This document shows, one piece after another, positions 7,900 to 16,445 of a stretch of 64,000 nt of DNA. A program made the translations under genes and the position numbers. The notes below the pieces were generated by a model. That model was not told the origin of the DNA, did not search any database, and saw only the letters and a list, made by a program, of their open reading frames with translations. The stretch lies in assembly GCA_023400235.1 (NCBI GenBank), contig JAEXFI010000027.1, forward strand, positions 62,001 through 126,000, read 5' to 3'. The stretch's first letter is position 1; the number at the start of each line of letters is the position of its first letter. The DNA comes from Bacillota bacterium (GTDB lineage Bacteria > Bacillota > Clostridia > Acetivibrionales > DSM-1351).

Positions 7900-9137
7900 T
7901 TATAACCGGATGCAGAATCAGAGGAAAAGAAGGACTTTATGATGTCATCTGCGAGAACGGAGTTTTTGCTTCCATTGAAGCCCATAATGAGACAACTATA
8001 TATCCAGATGCCTATCAGGCTGGTGGAAGGATGCTGATGCCTCCATTTGTGGAGCCGCACATTCATTTGGATTGTGTACTGACTGCGGGTATACCTCATT
8101 ACAACATGTCGGGAACCTTATTTGAGGGAATCAGCACCTGGCAGGAATATAAGACAACTCAGCCGCTGCTTGTGCCGGAAATAAAGGAAAGGGCCAAAAC
8201 CGCCCTTCGATTGATGGCGGAATTTGGCGTCCAATTTGTCAGGACCCATGTGGACGTTACAGAAACCTCTTTCCGGGGAATGAACGCCCTGCTGGAACTG
8301 AGGGAAGAGATGAAGGGCCGGATGGAAATCCAGGTGGTTGCATTTCCACAGAATGGGATACTTTCAGTGGAGAACGGAAAGGAATACATGGAAAAAGCCA
8401 TGGATATGGGAGCAGATTGTGTGGGGGGCATTCCCCACAATGAATTTACCAGGGAACTTGGGACAGATTCCATAAAATACATTTTTGACCTGGCGGAGAG
8501 GTATGATGCCATGATTGATGTCCATTGTGACGAAATCGATGATGAACAGTCCAGGTTTTTGGAGGTAATGGCCACCGAAGCATGGATGAGGGGAATGGGC
8601 CCTCGAACCGTGGCGGCTCATACCTGTGCCATGGGTTCCTATAATGACGCCTACGTCTCCAGGCTGTTCAGGGTATTGAAGGAATCCGGCATCCGTTTCA
8701 ATTCCTGTCCGACGGAGAGCGTTCATCTCCAGGGGAGGACTGATTCCTACCCAAAACGCCGCGGACTGACAAGAATCCGGCAGATCAGGGACGCGGGATT
8801 GAATATCGCTCTTGGACAGGACTCCATTGCCGATCCCTGGTATCCTATCGGGGTGGGAAATCTGCTGCGGATTCTTGAAATGGGCCTTCATACGGAACAA
8901 ATGATGGGGTATGAAGATCTGTTGAGCTGCCTGGATCTGATTTCCATAAACGGCGCCAGAAACCTGTGCGTGGAAGGGGCCTATGGGATAGAAACCGGGA
9001 AACCGGCCAACTTTATCCTTCTGGATGCAAAGGATGATTATGAAGCAATCCGCTTCCACAGTCCGGTCCTTATATCTGTTCATAATGGCAATACGCTGAT
9101 GGAAAAGAAGCCTGCCAGCGCATCCGTTATATTTTAA
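7896..9137 (+). CDS. codA: Cytosine-deaminase-like amidohydrolase
   Basis: A 413-residue amidohydrolase-superfamily protein aligning along its length with E. coli cytosine deaminase. Metal ligands and catalytic residues are present: His55 and His57 (EPHIHLD), His210 and Glu213 (DVHCDEIDDEQSRF), a His in VAAHTCAM, and Asp309 in GQDSIADPWYP. The HLQGR and YPKRRGLTRI segments are also conserved. The residue after the metal Asp is Ser310 where E. coli CodA (as I recall) has Asp314, a substrate-contacting position, so the substrate may differ (cytosine, isocytosine, creatinine or another cyclic amidine). It is cytoplasmic and overlaps pucR by four bases. The gene symbol denotes the family, not proven activity. 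Confidence 0.8.
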   Translation: MIITGCRIRGKEGLYDVICENGVFASIEAHNETTIYPDAYQAGGRMLMPPFVEPHIHLDCVLTAGIPHYNMSGTLFEGISTWQEYKTTQPLLVPEIKERAKTALRLMAEFGVQFVRTHVDVTETSFRGMNALLELREEMKGRMEIQVVAFPQNGILSVENGKEYMEKAMDMGADCVGGIPHNEFTRELGTDSIKYIFDLAERYDAMIDVHCDEIDDEQSRFLEVMATEAWMRGMGPRTVAAHTCAMGSYNDAYVSRLFRVLKESGIRFNSCPTESVHLQGRTDSYPKRRGLTRIRQIRDAGLNIALGQDSIADPWYPIGVGNLLRILEMGLHTEQMMGYEDLLSCLDLISINGARNLCVEGAYGIETGKPANFILLDAKDDYEAIRFHSPVLISVHNGNTLMEKKPASASVIF

Positions 9138-9172
9138 TAAACCATATTTTTGTAAACGAAGGGAGAAACATA

Positions 9173-10360
9173 ATGAAAAAATTATCAAGAATTGCAGTGT
9201 TGTTGCTGATTGCGGTAATAACAATTACGGGGCTTACCGCGTGCGGCGGAAACAACAAGAACTCGGACACCATTAAGATCGGTCTTGTATTTTCCCTAAC
9301 GGGCGGGACCGCAATTTCGGAAGAATGTATGCTTAATGCAGCAAAGCTTGCCATTGATGAGATTAACGGAGCAGGCGGAGTAAACGGAAAGAAAATTGAA
9401 TATGTGGTGAAAGACTATGCCACCGACGCGGATACGGCAGTAAAAGTTGTAAAGGATTTGATTCTGCAGGATAAAGTATCATCAATCGTCGGACTGTATA
9501 CCTCCTCGTCCCGTGTGGCGGTGGAACCGGTTTTGGAGGAGTACAAGATTCCTCTCGTCTATCCAACCTTCTATGAAGGAGAGAAGCCCAACGACTATGT
9601 AATATACACCGGTGCGGTTCCTAATCAGCAGGGCGACCTGTTCGTGCCGTATTTAATCGAGAATGTCTCCAAAAACTTCTACCTGCTTGGTACCGATACC
9701 ACCTATGCCGCAGGGATTAATAAACAAGCAAAGGCATTGGTGGAAAAGCTGGGAGGAAAGATCATCAAAGATGAGCTGGTATCCTCGGATACTGCCGATT
9801 TCTCGGACATACTTGCCAAGATCAAGAATGCCTGCGGAGAAGACGGCTGTGTAATCTACGCCAACCTGAACGGCGACAGCGGAACTGCGTTTTACACTCA
9901 GTTTGCAGCAGCCGGACTGTCTGATAATTATACCATAGCTTCCTTTATCATGGACGAATCCTTCTCAACTGTTCTTGGAAAAGCTGCCACAGGAACATAT
10001 GCATCCGTCAATTACTTTAATTCCATCGATTCCGATGCAAACAGGAAATTCCTGCAGGCATATGCGGCCAAATACGGTGACGACAAGGCAAAGGCGGTAA
10101 CCGCTGTAGGCGAGTCCACATACGACGCTGTATATCTGCTTTCCAAGTCGCTGGAAAAGTGCAAGGATGACATTACTACTGAGAGCATACTTTCCAATTT
10201 TGACAATCTGTCCTTTGATGCTCCTCAGGGAACGATCACTGTTGACCCCGAAACCCATCACATATATTGCAAAGCCAGGATCGGGCAGGTAAAGGAAGAC
10301 GGCAGCATAGCCACCGTATTTGAATCAGAGGCTGCAATTAAACCGGAGCCGGTAAAGTAA
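9173..10360 (+). CDS. Urea/amide-type ABC substrate-binding lipoprotein (UrtA-like)
   Basis: A 395-residue lipoprotein with a lipobox LTAC (Cys24) after a hydrophobic signal. The mature part begins TIKIGLVFSLTGG, typical of type I periplasmic-binding proteins of the branched-chain amino acid/urea/amide class. Two details favour the UrtA/AmiC branch: YPTFYEGE near residue 125 and the C-terminal FDAPQGTITVDPETHH block. It should capture the transported compound at the cell surface for the permeases and ATPases downstream. No urease genes are in the window, and the neighbouring deaminase suggests a different nitrogenous substrate. Confidence 0.88.
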   Translation: MKKLSRIAVLLLIAVITITGLTACGGNNKNSDTIKIGLVFSLTGGTAISEECMLNAAKLAIDEINGAGGVNGKKIEYVVKDYATDADTAVKVVKDLILQDKVSSIVGLYTSSSRVAVEPVLEEYKIPLVYPTFYEGEKPNDYVIYTGAVPNQQGDLFVPYLIENVSKNFYLLGTDTTYAAGINKQAKALVEKLGGKIIKDELVSSDTADFSDILAKIKNACGEDGCVIYANLNGDSGTAFYTQFAAAGLSDNYTIASFIMDESFSTVLGKAATGTYASVNYFNSIDSDANRKFLQAYAAKYGDDKAKAVTAVGESTYDAVYLLSKSLEKCKDDITTESILSNFDNLSFDAPQGTITVDPETHHIYCKARIGQVKEDGSIATVFESEAAIKPEPVK

Positions 10361-10380
10361 TAGCTCAGTGCTCCAAAACG

Positions 10381-10409
10381 GAGTGGAAGCCGGGTTTCCG
10401 TTTCCACTC
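10381..10409 (+). other. Intercistronic hairpin after the binding-protein gene
   Basis: GAGTGGAA (10381-10388) pairs with TTCCACTC (10402-10409) around a 13-base loop, 20 bases after the stop of the binding-protein gene. No U-tract follows. Such hairpins often stabilise the upstream message or partly reduce downstream expression, giving more binding protein than permease. Confidence 0.5.
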
Positions 10410-10445
10410 TGTACCTACAGTTTCCTATGGAAAGGAATGGCTTCT

Positions 10446-11315
10446 ATGAATGGTTCACTAATTATACAATTGATTATATCGGGAATCTGCAGTTCCTTTG
10501 TGCTTTTGTTAACGTCCATGGGTCTTGTTATTATCATGGGGTATATGAAGGTTGTCAATCTTGCCCACACGGAAATGCTGATGACAGGTGCCTATATCTG
10601 CTTCTATTTTTATCAGGTGCTGCAGGTTCCCTTTGTTATCACTCTGGCCATTGCTTATTTGATCTGCTTCGCATTTGGCGCACTGGTAGAAGGTGTTGTC
10701 ATCCGCCATTTTTATAATAAAGCAGCAGAAACGCTTCTGGCAACCTATGGATTGTCCATAATCCTGAAACAGACAGCGTTGCTGGTATTTGGAAAATCAT
10801 ACAAGCAGGTCCGTTACCCGGTGGAAAAGGTGATCCATTTCGGCACGGTTTATGTAGAATACTACAAGTTAATCCTGTGCGCCATTTCAATCCTTGCGCT
10901 TGCAGGTACGCTACTGTTCATCCATAAGACCTCCATGGGGAAGAAAATCAGATCCACCACCCAAAACCGCACCATGACGGAATGCTTGGGAATCAATACT
11001 CGAAACGTTGATATGGTCACCTTTTCCCATGGTATGGGACTGGCGGGGCTTGCGGGTGCCGCCATAGCACCGCTGTCCACAGTGACTTACGCACTGGGCG
11101 AGAACTGGCTTACAAGTACTTTTATCAATGTAGTCATGGGTGGAGTGTCATCCCTTTTCGGTACCGTTGCCTCCTCATTTATTATCCAGGAGGGAATTTC
11201 GGTGATATCAGGGTTTTCCAGCAGCATCACCGCCCAAATCGTCGTGCTTTTGGTTGCAATAGTAATCGTCAGAATTAAACCGGAGGGATTGTTTACTCCA
11301 AAGGGGAGGAGATAA
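10446..11315 (+). CDS. Urea/amide-type ABC permease (UrtB-like)
   Basis: About 289 residues from ATG 10446, chosen because AAAGGAA lies 8 bases upstream; in-frame upstream starts at 10368 and 10437 lack a well-spaced site. It has about eight hydrophobic segments and the LivH-family features MGLVIIMGYMKVVNLAHTEM and GYMKVVNLAH. It ends VRIKPEGLFTPKGRR, a typical UrtB/LivH tail. It forms the membrane channel with the following UrtC-like protein. Confidence 0.88.
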   Translation: MNGSLIIQLIISGICSSFVLLLTSMGLVIIMGYMKVVNLAHTEMLMTGAYICFYFYQVLQVPFVITLAIAYLICFAFGALVEGVVIRHFYNKAAETLLATYGLSIILKQTALLVFGKSYKQVRYPVEKVIHFGTVYVEYYKLILCAISILALAGTLLFIHKTSMGKKIRSTTQNRTMTECLGINTRNVDMVTFSHGMGLAGLAGAAIAPLSTVTYALGENWLTSTFINVVMGGVSSLFGTVASSFIIQEGISVISGFSSSITAQIVVLLVAIVIVRIKPEGLFTPKGRR

Positions 11316-11316
11316 T

Positions 11317-12417
11317 ATGAAGTGGAGCAATTTAAGCAAAGAATTTCGTAAAATCCCTATAAACAGGCAGCTGGACGCAGCAGTATTCCTGTTTCTCCTG
11401 GCCTTCCCCTTCTTAAACGAGACCTACTGGATTTATATTATGTCCGGGATCATGGCATACATGATGTTTGCCTTATCCCTGGACCTGCTGTGGGGGTATA
11501 CAGGCCTTTTAAGCATGGGGCACAGCCTGCTGTTCGGCGCAGGTGGATATATGATCGGGATTTCCTGCGCATATGCCAATAAGGCCGACTGGATTGAATT
11601 CCAACATCTTCCCTGGTTCCTGTCCCCGCTGGCATACGATATTGGAGCAATCCTCATGGCAGTCCTGGTTCCAGGCCTGATCTCCCTGATTATTGGATTC
11701 TTTATGTTTTCCGGAAAAATCAAGGGCGTATTTTTTTCCTTGATTACCCTTGCGCTATCCGGAGTGGCAGAGTTGTTCGTTATCAATCAAAGCGGCTATA
11801 CTCATGGCAACAGCGGTATTTCCATCGTTACGAGGACTGTGTTGTCCAACAATAAAGCGGACCGGATGAGTGACTTTGCCTATTATTTTGTGGTGCTCCT
11901 GTTTCTGTTCCTGGCGTACCTGTTCTGCCTGCTGATTGTGAATTCAAGAGTGGGAAAGGTATTGCAGGCTGTGAGGGAGAACGAATTAAGGCTGACCTTT
12001 TTTGGGTTTAAGCCCTCCGCATTCAAGCTGCTCATCTATACCATCTCCGGTATGCTGGCAGGCTTGGCGGGAGTATTGTACGTGAGAGTCCAGGGAAGTA
12101 TCAATTCCACTGCGGTGGGAATCAATCTTGCCACGCTTGTATTAATATGGGTTGCGCTAGGAGGCAGAGGGAACCTGACGGGAGCAATGGTTGGAACGCT
12201 TGTGCTGCAAATCCTGGAGACAAAACTAATATCGGCCTTCTCTGGGATATCCTCCGATTTTGTACAGTATTGGAAGCTGGTGTTAGGTATCGTCATCCTG
12301 CTTATTGTATTTCTGATTCCCAAAGGAATGGTGGGAACCTTGATTAACCTCCAGCAAAAGCTCAGGGACAAGAGGCGGAAGGAACGGATTACCCTTAAGG
12401 AGGAAAGCGCTTCATGA
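11317..12417 (+). CDS. Urea/amide-type ABC permease (UrtC-like)
   Basis: A 366-residue LivM-family permease with about nine hydrophobic segments. The LivM/UrtC hallmark LDLLWGYTGLLSMGHSLLFG is near residues 55-75. A long cytoplasmic loop contains SRVGKVLQAVRENELRLTFFG, the EAA-like ATPase contact. GGAGGAG precedes the ATG, which is one base after the preceding stop. Its own stop overlaps the start of the ATPase gene (ATGA). Confidence 0.88.
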   Translation: MKWSNLSKEFRKIPINRQLDAAVFLFLLAFPFLNETYWIYIMSGIMAYMMFALSLDLLWGYTGLLSMGHSLLFGAGGYMIGISCAYANKADWIEFQHLPWFLSPLAYDIGAILMAVLVPGLISLIIGFFMFSGKIKGVFFSLITLALSGVAELFVINQSGYTHGNSGISIVTRTVLSNNKADRMSDFAYYFVVLLFLFLAYLFCLLIVNSRVGKVLQAVRENELRLTFFGFKPSAFKLLIYTISGMLAGLAGVLYVRVQGSINSTAVGINLATLVLIWVALGGRGNLTGAMVGTLVLQILETKLISAFSGISSDFVQYWKLVLGIVILLIVFLIPKGMVGTLINLQQKLRDKRRKERITLKEESAS

Positions 12418-13166
12418 AGCAATCAAACGAGGTTTTGCTGGAGGTAAGTAATCTGTCGGTGGAATTCAGCGGATTTAAGGCACTGACGGATGTAAGCATG
12501 AAAGTTTATGAAGGGGAGCTGCGTGTCATCATCGGTCCTAATGGAGCGGGGAAAACGACGCTTATGGATCTCATCACTGGAAAGACCACTCCTACCGGCG
12601 GTCGGGTATTCTTCCGAAAGAAGGATATCACCGGGAAACCCACACCGGAAATTGCCCGTCACTACAGCATCGGAAGGAAGTTTCAGGGGCCCAACGTGTT
12701 TGACTACATGTCGGTGAAGGAAAACATCGAGATTGCCATGGAAGGCTGCAGCAGCTTGCTCAAATGCATACTCTTCCGAAAGTCTGAAGGGTTCCGGGAG
12801 CGGGTAAATGATATATTGAAGCTGATCGAGCTTCATGCCTACCGGCATTCCATGGCAGGCGACCTTTCACACGGACAGAGGCAATGGCTGGAGATGGGCA
12901 TGGTTGTGGCACAGAATCCCAAGCTGATTATCCTGGATGAGCCTACCGCCGGAATGACTGCGGATGAAACCTATAAAACCGGGGAAATGATCAAAAAGCT
13001 CAAAGGAGCCCACACCTTGATTGTAGTCGAACACGACATGGACTTTGTCCGGCAGGTTGCTGAATATGTATCCGTTCTGAATTATGGAAAGCTCCTTGCT
13101 GAAGGAACAATGGAAGAAGTGGAGCGGAATGAGGAAGTGATTGCCGTATATCTAAAGGAAGACTAA
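12414..13166 (+). CDS. Urea/amide-type ABC ATPase (UrtD-like)
   Basis: A 250-residue ATPase with Walker A GPNGAGKTT, signature LSHGQ and Walker B LIILDEP, followed by the switch His in VVEHDMDF. The sequences IGRKFQGPNVF and LSHGQRQWLEMGM are characteristic of the UrtD branch rather than LivG. It energises the UrtB/UrtC-like channel on the inner face of the membrane. It overlaps the preceding gene by four bases. Confidence 0.9.
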   Translation: MKQSNEVLLEVSNLSVEFSGFKALTDVSMKVYEGELRVIIGPNGAGKTTLMDLITGKTTPTGGRVFFRKKDITGKPTPEIARHYSIGRKFQGPNVFDYMSVKENIEIAMEGCSSLLKCILFRKSEGFRERVNDILKLIELHAYRHSMAGDLSHGQRQWLEMGMVVAQNPKLIILDEPTAGMTADETYKTGEMIKKLKGAHTLIVVEHDMDFVRQVAEYVSVLNYGKLLAEGTMEEVERNEEVIAVYLKED

Positions 13167-13178
13167 AGGGGTGAAAAA

Positions 13179-13877
13179 ATGTTAGTTGCAACAAATGTGA
13201 GCGTGAGTTATGGAAAAAGCATCGTAGTCAGCAATCTGTCCCTTCATATTGAAAAAGGGAACATTACCGCCATTCTAGGCAGAAACGGGGTTGGAAAAAC
13301 TACCTTTCTGAAAAGTGCCATGGGCATCCTTCCCTTGACCAACGGGAGCCTTTTGTTCAATGGCGGCGACATATCCAGGCTCAGGCCCTACAAGAGATCC
13401 CTTGAGGGTTTGGGGTATGTTCCCCAGGGGAGGGAGATAATCTCTCTGATGACCGTCAATGAAAATCTTGAGCTGGGAGCAATGGGACATAAGCGGGTAT
13501 CCGTTCAGCAAAGAAAGGAGTGGGTTTTAGAATATTTTCCCGCGCTAAAAGAGCATATGAACAGAAATGGCGGCTTATTGTCCGGTGGTCTGCAGCAGCA
13601 GCTGGCCATTGCCCGGTGCCTGATGGGAGAGCCGGTTATGATGCTGCTGGATGAGCCCACAGAAGGAATCCAGCCCAATGTGGTTATGGAAATCGCAGAT
13701 ATTCTCAAAAAGATTGCCAAAGAAACCGGAATTACCATTGCACTGGTGGAACAAAATCTGAAATTTGCCCGAAGAATCGCAGAGAGCTTTGCCATCATGC
13801 AAAAAGGTACCGTTGTGGCTGAAGGTAAGATGAAAGAATTGTCGGAGGAGTTAGTAAAAAGATACCTGTCGGTATAA
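13179..13877 (+). CDS. Urea/amide-type ABC ATPase (UrtE-like)
   Basis: A 232-residue ATPase with Walker A GRNGVGKTT, Q-loop region GYVPQGREI and Walker B MMLLDEPTEGIQPN, a UrtE/LivF pattern. The signature is LSGGLQQQ rather than the usual LSGGQQQQ, a Gln-to-Leu change that might be tolerated since the LSGG core is intact. VALVEQNLKFARRIA contains Gln where many ATPases have the switch His, as is usual in LivF/UrtE proteins. It completes the five-gene importer. Confidence 0.9.
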   Translation: MLVATNVSVSYGKSIVVSNLSLHIEKGNITAILGRNGVGKTTFLKSAMGILPLTNGSLLFNGGDISRLRPYKRSLEGLGYVPQGREIISLMTVNENLELGAMGHKRVSVQQRKEWVLEYFPALKEHMNRNGGLLSGGLQQQLAIARCLMGEPVMMLLDEPTEGIQPNVVMEIADILKKIAKETGITIALVEQNLKFARRIAESFAIMQKGTVVAEGKMKELSEELVKRYLSV

Positions 13878-13923
13878 AGTGCAGCAGGGGATTAACCAAT
13901 AATCAATAAAAACACAGCTGATG

Positions 13924-13963
13924 GCCTGAGAACGCAGAGAAATATGCGGATTGGGCTTTTTTT
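13924..13963 (+). terminator. Terminator of the pucR-codA-urt operon
   Basis: GCCT (13924-13927) pairs with GGGC (13953-13956) at the base and CGC with GCG nearer the loop, with a small internal loop; TTTTTTT follows at 13957-13963. It lies 47 bases after the UrtE stop. Confidence 0.6.
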
Positions 13964-14064
13964 GTCCTGTCTGGAAAGGATAGTGCTCCCGGTAATTCTC
14001 ATAATGGCGGTTCATTGTCCCGATGGACGGCATTGTTGGTAGGATAAAAAATAGTTGTTTGCTA

Positions 14065-14093
14065 TTGACACAAAATTATATTTGTTCTAAACT
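14065..14093 (+). promoter_or_regulatory. Promoter of the ribokinase gene
   Basis: TTGACA (14065-14070) and TAAACT (14088-14093) are separated by 17 bp. The predicted start falls on the LacI-type palindrome at 14099-14116, the expected place for repression. Confidence 0.6.
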
Positions 14094-14098
14094 TAATG

Positions 14099-14116
14099 TA
14101 TGTTACCGGTTACATA
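14099..14116. promoter_or_regulatory. LacI-type operator, copy 1
   Basis: TATGTTACCGGTTACATA is an 18-bp palindrome with one mismatched pair and a central CG. It shares the ACCGGTTACA core with the copies at 15235-15252 and 16309-16328 and sits over the predicted start site of the ribokinase transcript. Confidence 0.75.
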
Positions 14117-14211
14117 TGATTTATGTAAAGAAATAATTGCAGATAAGGTAAAGATAATATTATTGGAAAACCTGATTATTTATTATGTAAATATCATTAA
14201 AGGGGGCATTT

Positions 14212-15126
14212 ATGTCAAAAAAAATAGTGGTGGTAGGCAGTATTAATATGGATTTAGCTATTAATGCACCAAGGATACCATCAATAGGCGAAACCATATT
14301 GGGAAATGGTTTTATGACTGCTCCGGGAGGTAAGGGAGCAAATCAAGCTGTGGCTGCCGCCAGATTAGGTGGAGAAGTATCAATGATAGGTTGTGTCGGC
14401 GGAGATGTATTTGGTCAGAGTCTGCTGGATAGTTTATCCGGCAACAACGTTGATATCAGCAGAATCCATACTGATGAATCAATATCCACGGGAGTTGCAG
14501 TTGTGGTAATAAATGCTGGAAACAACTGTATTATTGTTGACCCTGGCGCCAATTCCTCATTAACACCCGAGATGATTGAGGCAGCAGAGGATATTATTAA
14601 AGAAAGCTGCATTGTTGTAATCCAACTTGAAATTCCACTTGAGACTGTTGAAAAGACAGTTTCCATTGCCAGAAAGCACGGGGTAAAAGTGCTGTTAAAT
14701 CCAGCTCCCGCAAAAGAGCTAAGTGATGAACTGCTTTCTAACGTAGATATTCTCACTCCCAATGAAAGCGAGTGCGAATTTTTGGCAGGAGTTAAAATAA
14801 AATGTATAGAGGATGCAAAAAGAGCTGTAGAACTCTTAAACAAGAAAGGAGTAGCTCAGGTCATCATAACTTTGGGCGGCAATGGTGTAGTATATAATAG
14901 CTGTTCAAATGGAATCCTGCACAAGACTGTGCCTGAAGTAAAAGTGCTTGATACGACTGCAGCAGGAGATTCTTTTTCAGGTGCTGTTGCTTTGGCCATA
15001 GCGCAAGGCAAGAATATTGATGCTGCAGTTGACTTTGGTAATATTGTAGGATCTTTAACAGTTACAAAAAAGGGAGCTCAGACTTCTCTACCCACTTTAG
15101 CGGAATATCTGAATTTCCTGAAATAA
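14212..15126 (+). CDS. rbsK: Ribokinase
   Basis: A 304-residue PfkB-family kinase. It starts with VVVGSINMDLAI and has the sugar-binding segment APGGKGANQAVAAARLGG, the first PfkB signature region. The C-terminal ATP-binding/catalytic motif is DTTAAGDSFSG with catalytic Asp253; GAGD is changed to AAGD, as in many ribokinases. It phosphorylates D-ribose to ribose 5-phosphate in the cytoplasm. AAGGGGG precedes the ATG. The gene has its own promoter and LacI-type operator and is followed by the lacI regulator. With the two DraG-fold hydrolases downstream, it would salvage ribose released from a ribosylated compound (inference). Confidence 0.9.
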   Translation: MSKKIVVVGSINMDLAINAPRIPSIGETILGNGFMTAPGGKGANQAVAAARLGGEVSMIGCVGGDVFGQSLLDSLSGNNVDISRIHTDESISTGVAVVVINAGNNCIIVDPGANSSLTPEMIEAAEDIIKESCIVVIQLEIPLETVEKTVSIARKHGVKVLLNPAPAKELSDELLSNVDILTPNESECEFLAGVKIKCIEDAKRAVELLNKKGVAQVIITLGGNGVVYNSCSNGILHKTVPEVKVLDTTAAGDSFSGAVALAIAQGKNIDAAVDFGNIVGSLTVTKKGAQTSLPTLAEYLNFLK

Positions 15127-15196
15127 ATTCAGATGCTATTTGTATCTATGCCAGGAATTATTTAATTTGCTGAAGGAGGATATATGCGGCAGCATA

Positions 15197-15226
15197 TTGA
15201 CATTGATAAAAAAGGAATGGTATAAT
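15197..15226 (+). promoter_or_regulatory. Promoter of the lacI regulator
   Basis: TTGACA (15197-15202) and TATAAT (15221-15226) are both exact consensus boxes with an 18-bp spacer. The start site would fall near 15233, at the edge of the operator 15235-15252, which suggests autoregulation. Confidence 0.75.
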
Positions 15227-15234
15227 AAGAAACA

Positions 15235-15252
15235 TGGGGAACCGGTTACACA
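15235..15252. promoter_or_regulatory. LacI-type operator, copy 2
   Basis: TGGGGAACCGGTTACACA contains the same AACCGGTTACA core as the other two copies, with two mismatched pairs in the left arm. It overlaps the predicted transcription start of lacI. Confidence 0.65.
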
Positions 15253-15273
15253 ATACGTTTTTGGAGGCTATAC

Positions 15274-16293
15274 TTGGATAAAAAGAAAACTGTAACTATT
15301 AGGGAAATTGCTAACGAAGTAGGAGTATCAAAAACTACAATATCAAGATTCCTCAATAAATCAGGATATGTTGATGTGGATACTGCCAATAAGATAGAAG
15401 CAGTCATTAATAAATTTGAATATAAGCCCAGTATTACTGCTCAATCACTAAAGACAAAAAAGAGCAGAACCATTTTGCTGGTGGTTCCTGATATCTGCAA
15501 TCCATTTTATTCAACAATCGTCAGGATAGTTCAATCTATTGCAAAAGATAGAGGCTATATGATTATGTTATATAATACTAACGAAAATATCCTGGAAGAA
15601 ATGGAGGCCGTTAAGTCTGCGGCAGATATAAATGCAGCGGGATTTGTTCTTTGGTCTATTCAGTTAAAATCAGAGATTATTGCAGAAATGAATAAAAATA
15701 ATATCCCTGCTGTTCTTGCAAACTCCTATGATGGGTGTCCGTTTGATACTGTACATGGTTTGAAGGGTGAAGGTACTTATCTGGCTACCAAACATTTAAT
15801 TGAGTTGGGACACACAAAAATTGCGTTTGCTGGTGGAGCAAGAGAATCAACTGTCGCTGAAAAAAGAAAATATGGATATGTAAAAGCGATGGAAGAAGCA
15901 GGAATTAAGCTAAATAACGATTACTGCTTTGAAATGGGATTTTCAGAAGATGCAGGCTATAAGTTCGGAAGATATTTTGTTACATTAAATCCCAGACCGA
16001 CTGCAATTTGCTGTGCAAATGACTTAATTGCTCTAGGAACGATCAGCGCATTTAACGAGTTTAATATTAAGGTTCCTGATGACGTTTCAATTACAGGCAT
16101 GGATAATATAGTATTTACAAATACAAGCCGGCCAAGACTTACTACTGTTGATATGAACAGTGATGAAATCGGTATAAATGTTATGAACCTGCTTCTTGAC
16201 AGGATTGAAGGCAGATATACCGGTTCTTCAAGGGAAATTATCGTTAACAGAAAACTTATTATTCGGGATTCCACAAGGGAGATGCGTGAATAG
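15274..16293 (+). CDS. LacI family transcriptional regulator
   Basis: About 339 residues starting at TTG 15274, supported by GGAGG six bases upstream and the position of the HTH. The HTH is at residues 5-25 (VTIREIANEVGVSKTTISRF) with a hinge helix containing TAQSLKT, whose Leu would insert at the central CG of the operator. The effector domain begins RTILLVVPDICNPFY and resembles type I sugar-binding proteins. Three copies of a matching palindrome lie before ribokinase, before itself and before the importer, so it probably controls the whole 14212-23119 region. The effector is unknown; ribose or a riboside is a reasonable guess. Confidence 0.9.
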   Translation: MDKKKTVTIREIANEVGVSKTTISRFLNKSGYVDVDTANKIEAVINKFEYKPSITAQSLKTKKSRTILLVVPDICNPFYSTIVRIVQSIAKDRGYMIMLYNTNENILEEMEAVKSAADINAAGFVLWSIQLKSEIIAEMNKNNIPAVLANSYDGCPFDTVHGLKGEGTYLATKHLIELGHTKIAFAGGARESTVAEKRKYGYVKAMEEAGIKLNNDYCFEMGFSEDAGYKFGRYFVTLNPRPTAICCANDLIALGTISAFNEFNIKVPDDVSITGMDNIVFTNTSRPRLTTVDMNSDEIGINVMNLLLDRIEGRYTGSSREIIVNRKLIIRDSTREMRE

Positions 16294-16308
16294 ACATTTT
16301 TATATCCG

Positions 16309-16328
16309 GTATGTAACCGGTTACATAC
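16309..16328. promoter_or_regulatory. LacI-type operator, copy 3 (perfect 20-bp palindrome)
   Basis: GTATGTAACCGGTTACATAC is a perfect palindrome 16 bases after the lacI stop and about 120 bases before the importer operon. It is the best of the three operator copies and defines the likely consensus. Confidence 0.8.
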
Positions 16329-16445
16329 ATTCAGATTTATTTTTGAAAGAATCTGAATAATCTAAAAATTCTAAAAACTCATAATAAATTTAATAAAATA
16401 AGCAAAATTAATATTAAATTAAATAATCATTGAGGGGGCTTGAAA

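Larger units (their letters stand above)
13878..14211. other. Intergenic region between urt operon and ribokinase
   Basis: No gene is seen. It holds the urt terminator at 13924-13963, roughly 100 bases of unassigned sequence where composition changes from GC-richer to AT-rich, and the ribokinase promoter and operator at 14065-14116. Confidence 0.6.

Noticed and set aside
8364..9224. 286-codon minus-strand frame opposite the deaminase gene
   Set aside because: It is antisense to a well-conserved amidohydrolase in a GC-richer region where long spurious frames are expected; no domain is recognisable.
14099..14116. CcpA (cre) catabolite-repression site
   Set aside because: The core is ACCGGT rather than the cre-type GCGC/GCGT centre, and the same palindrome recurs around a local lacI gene, so a dedicated LacI operator fits better.
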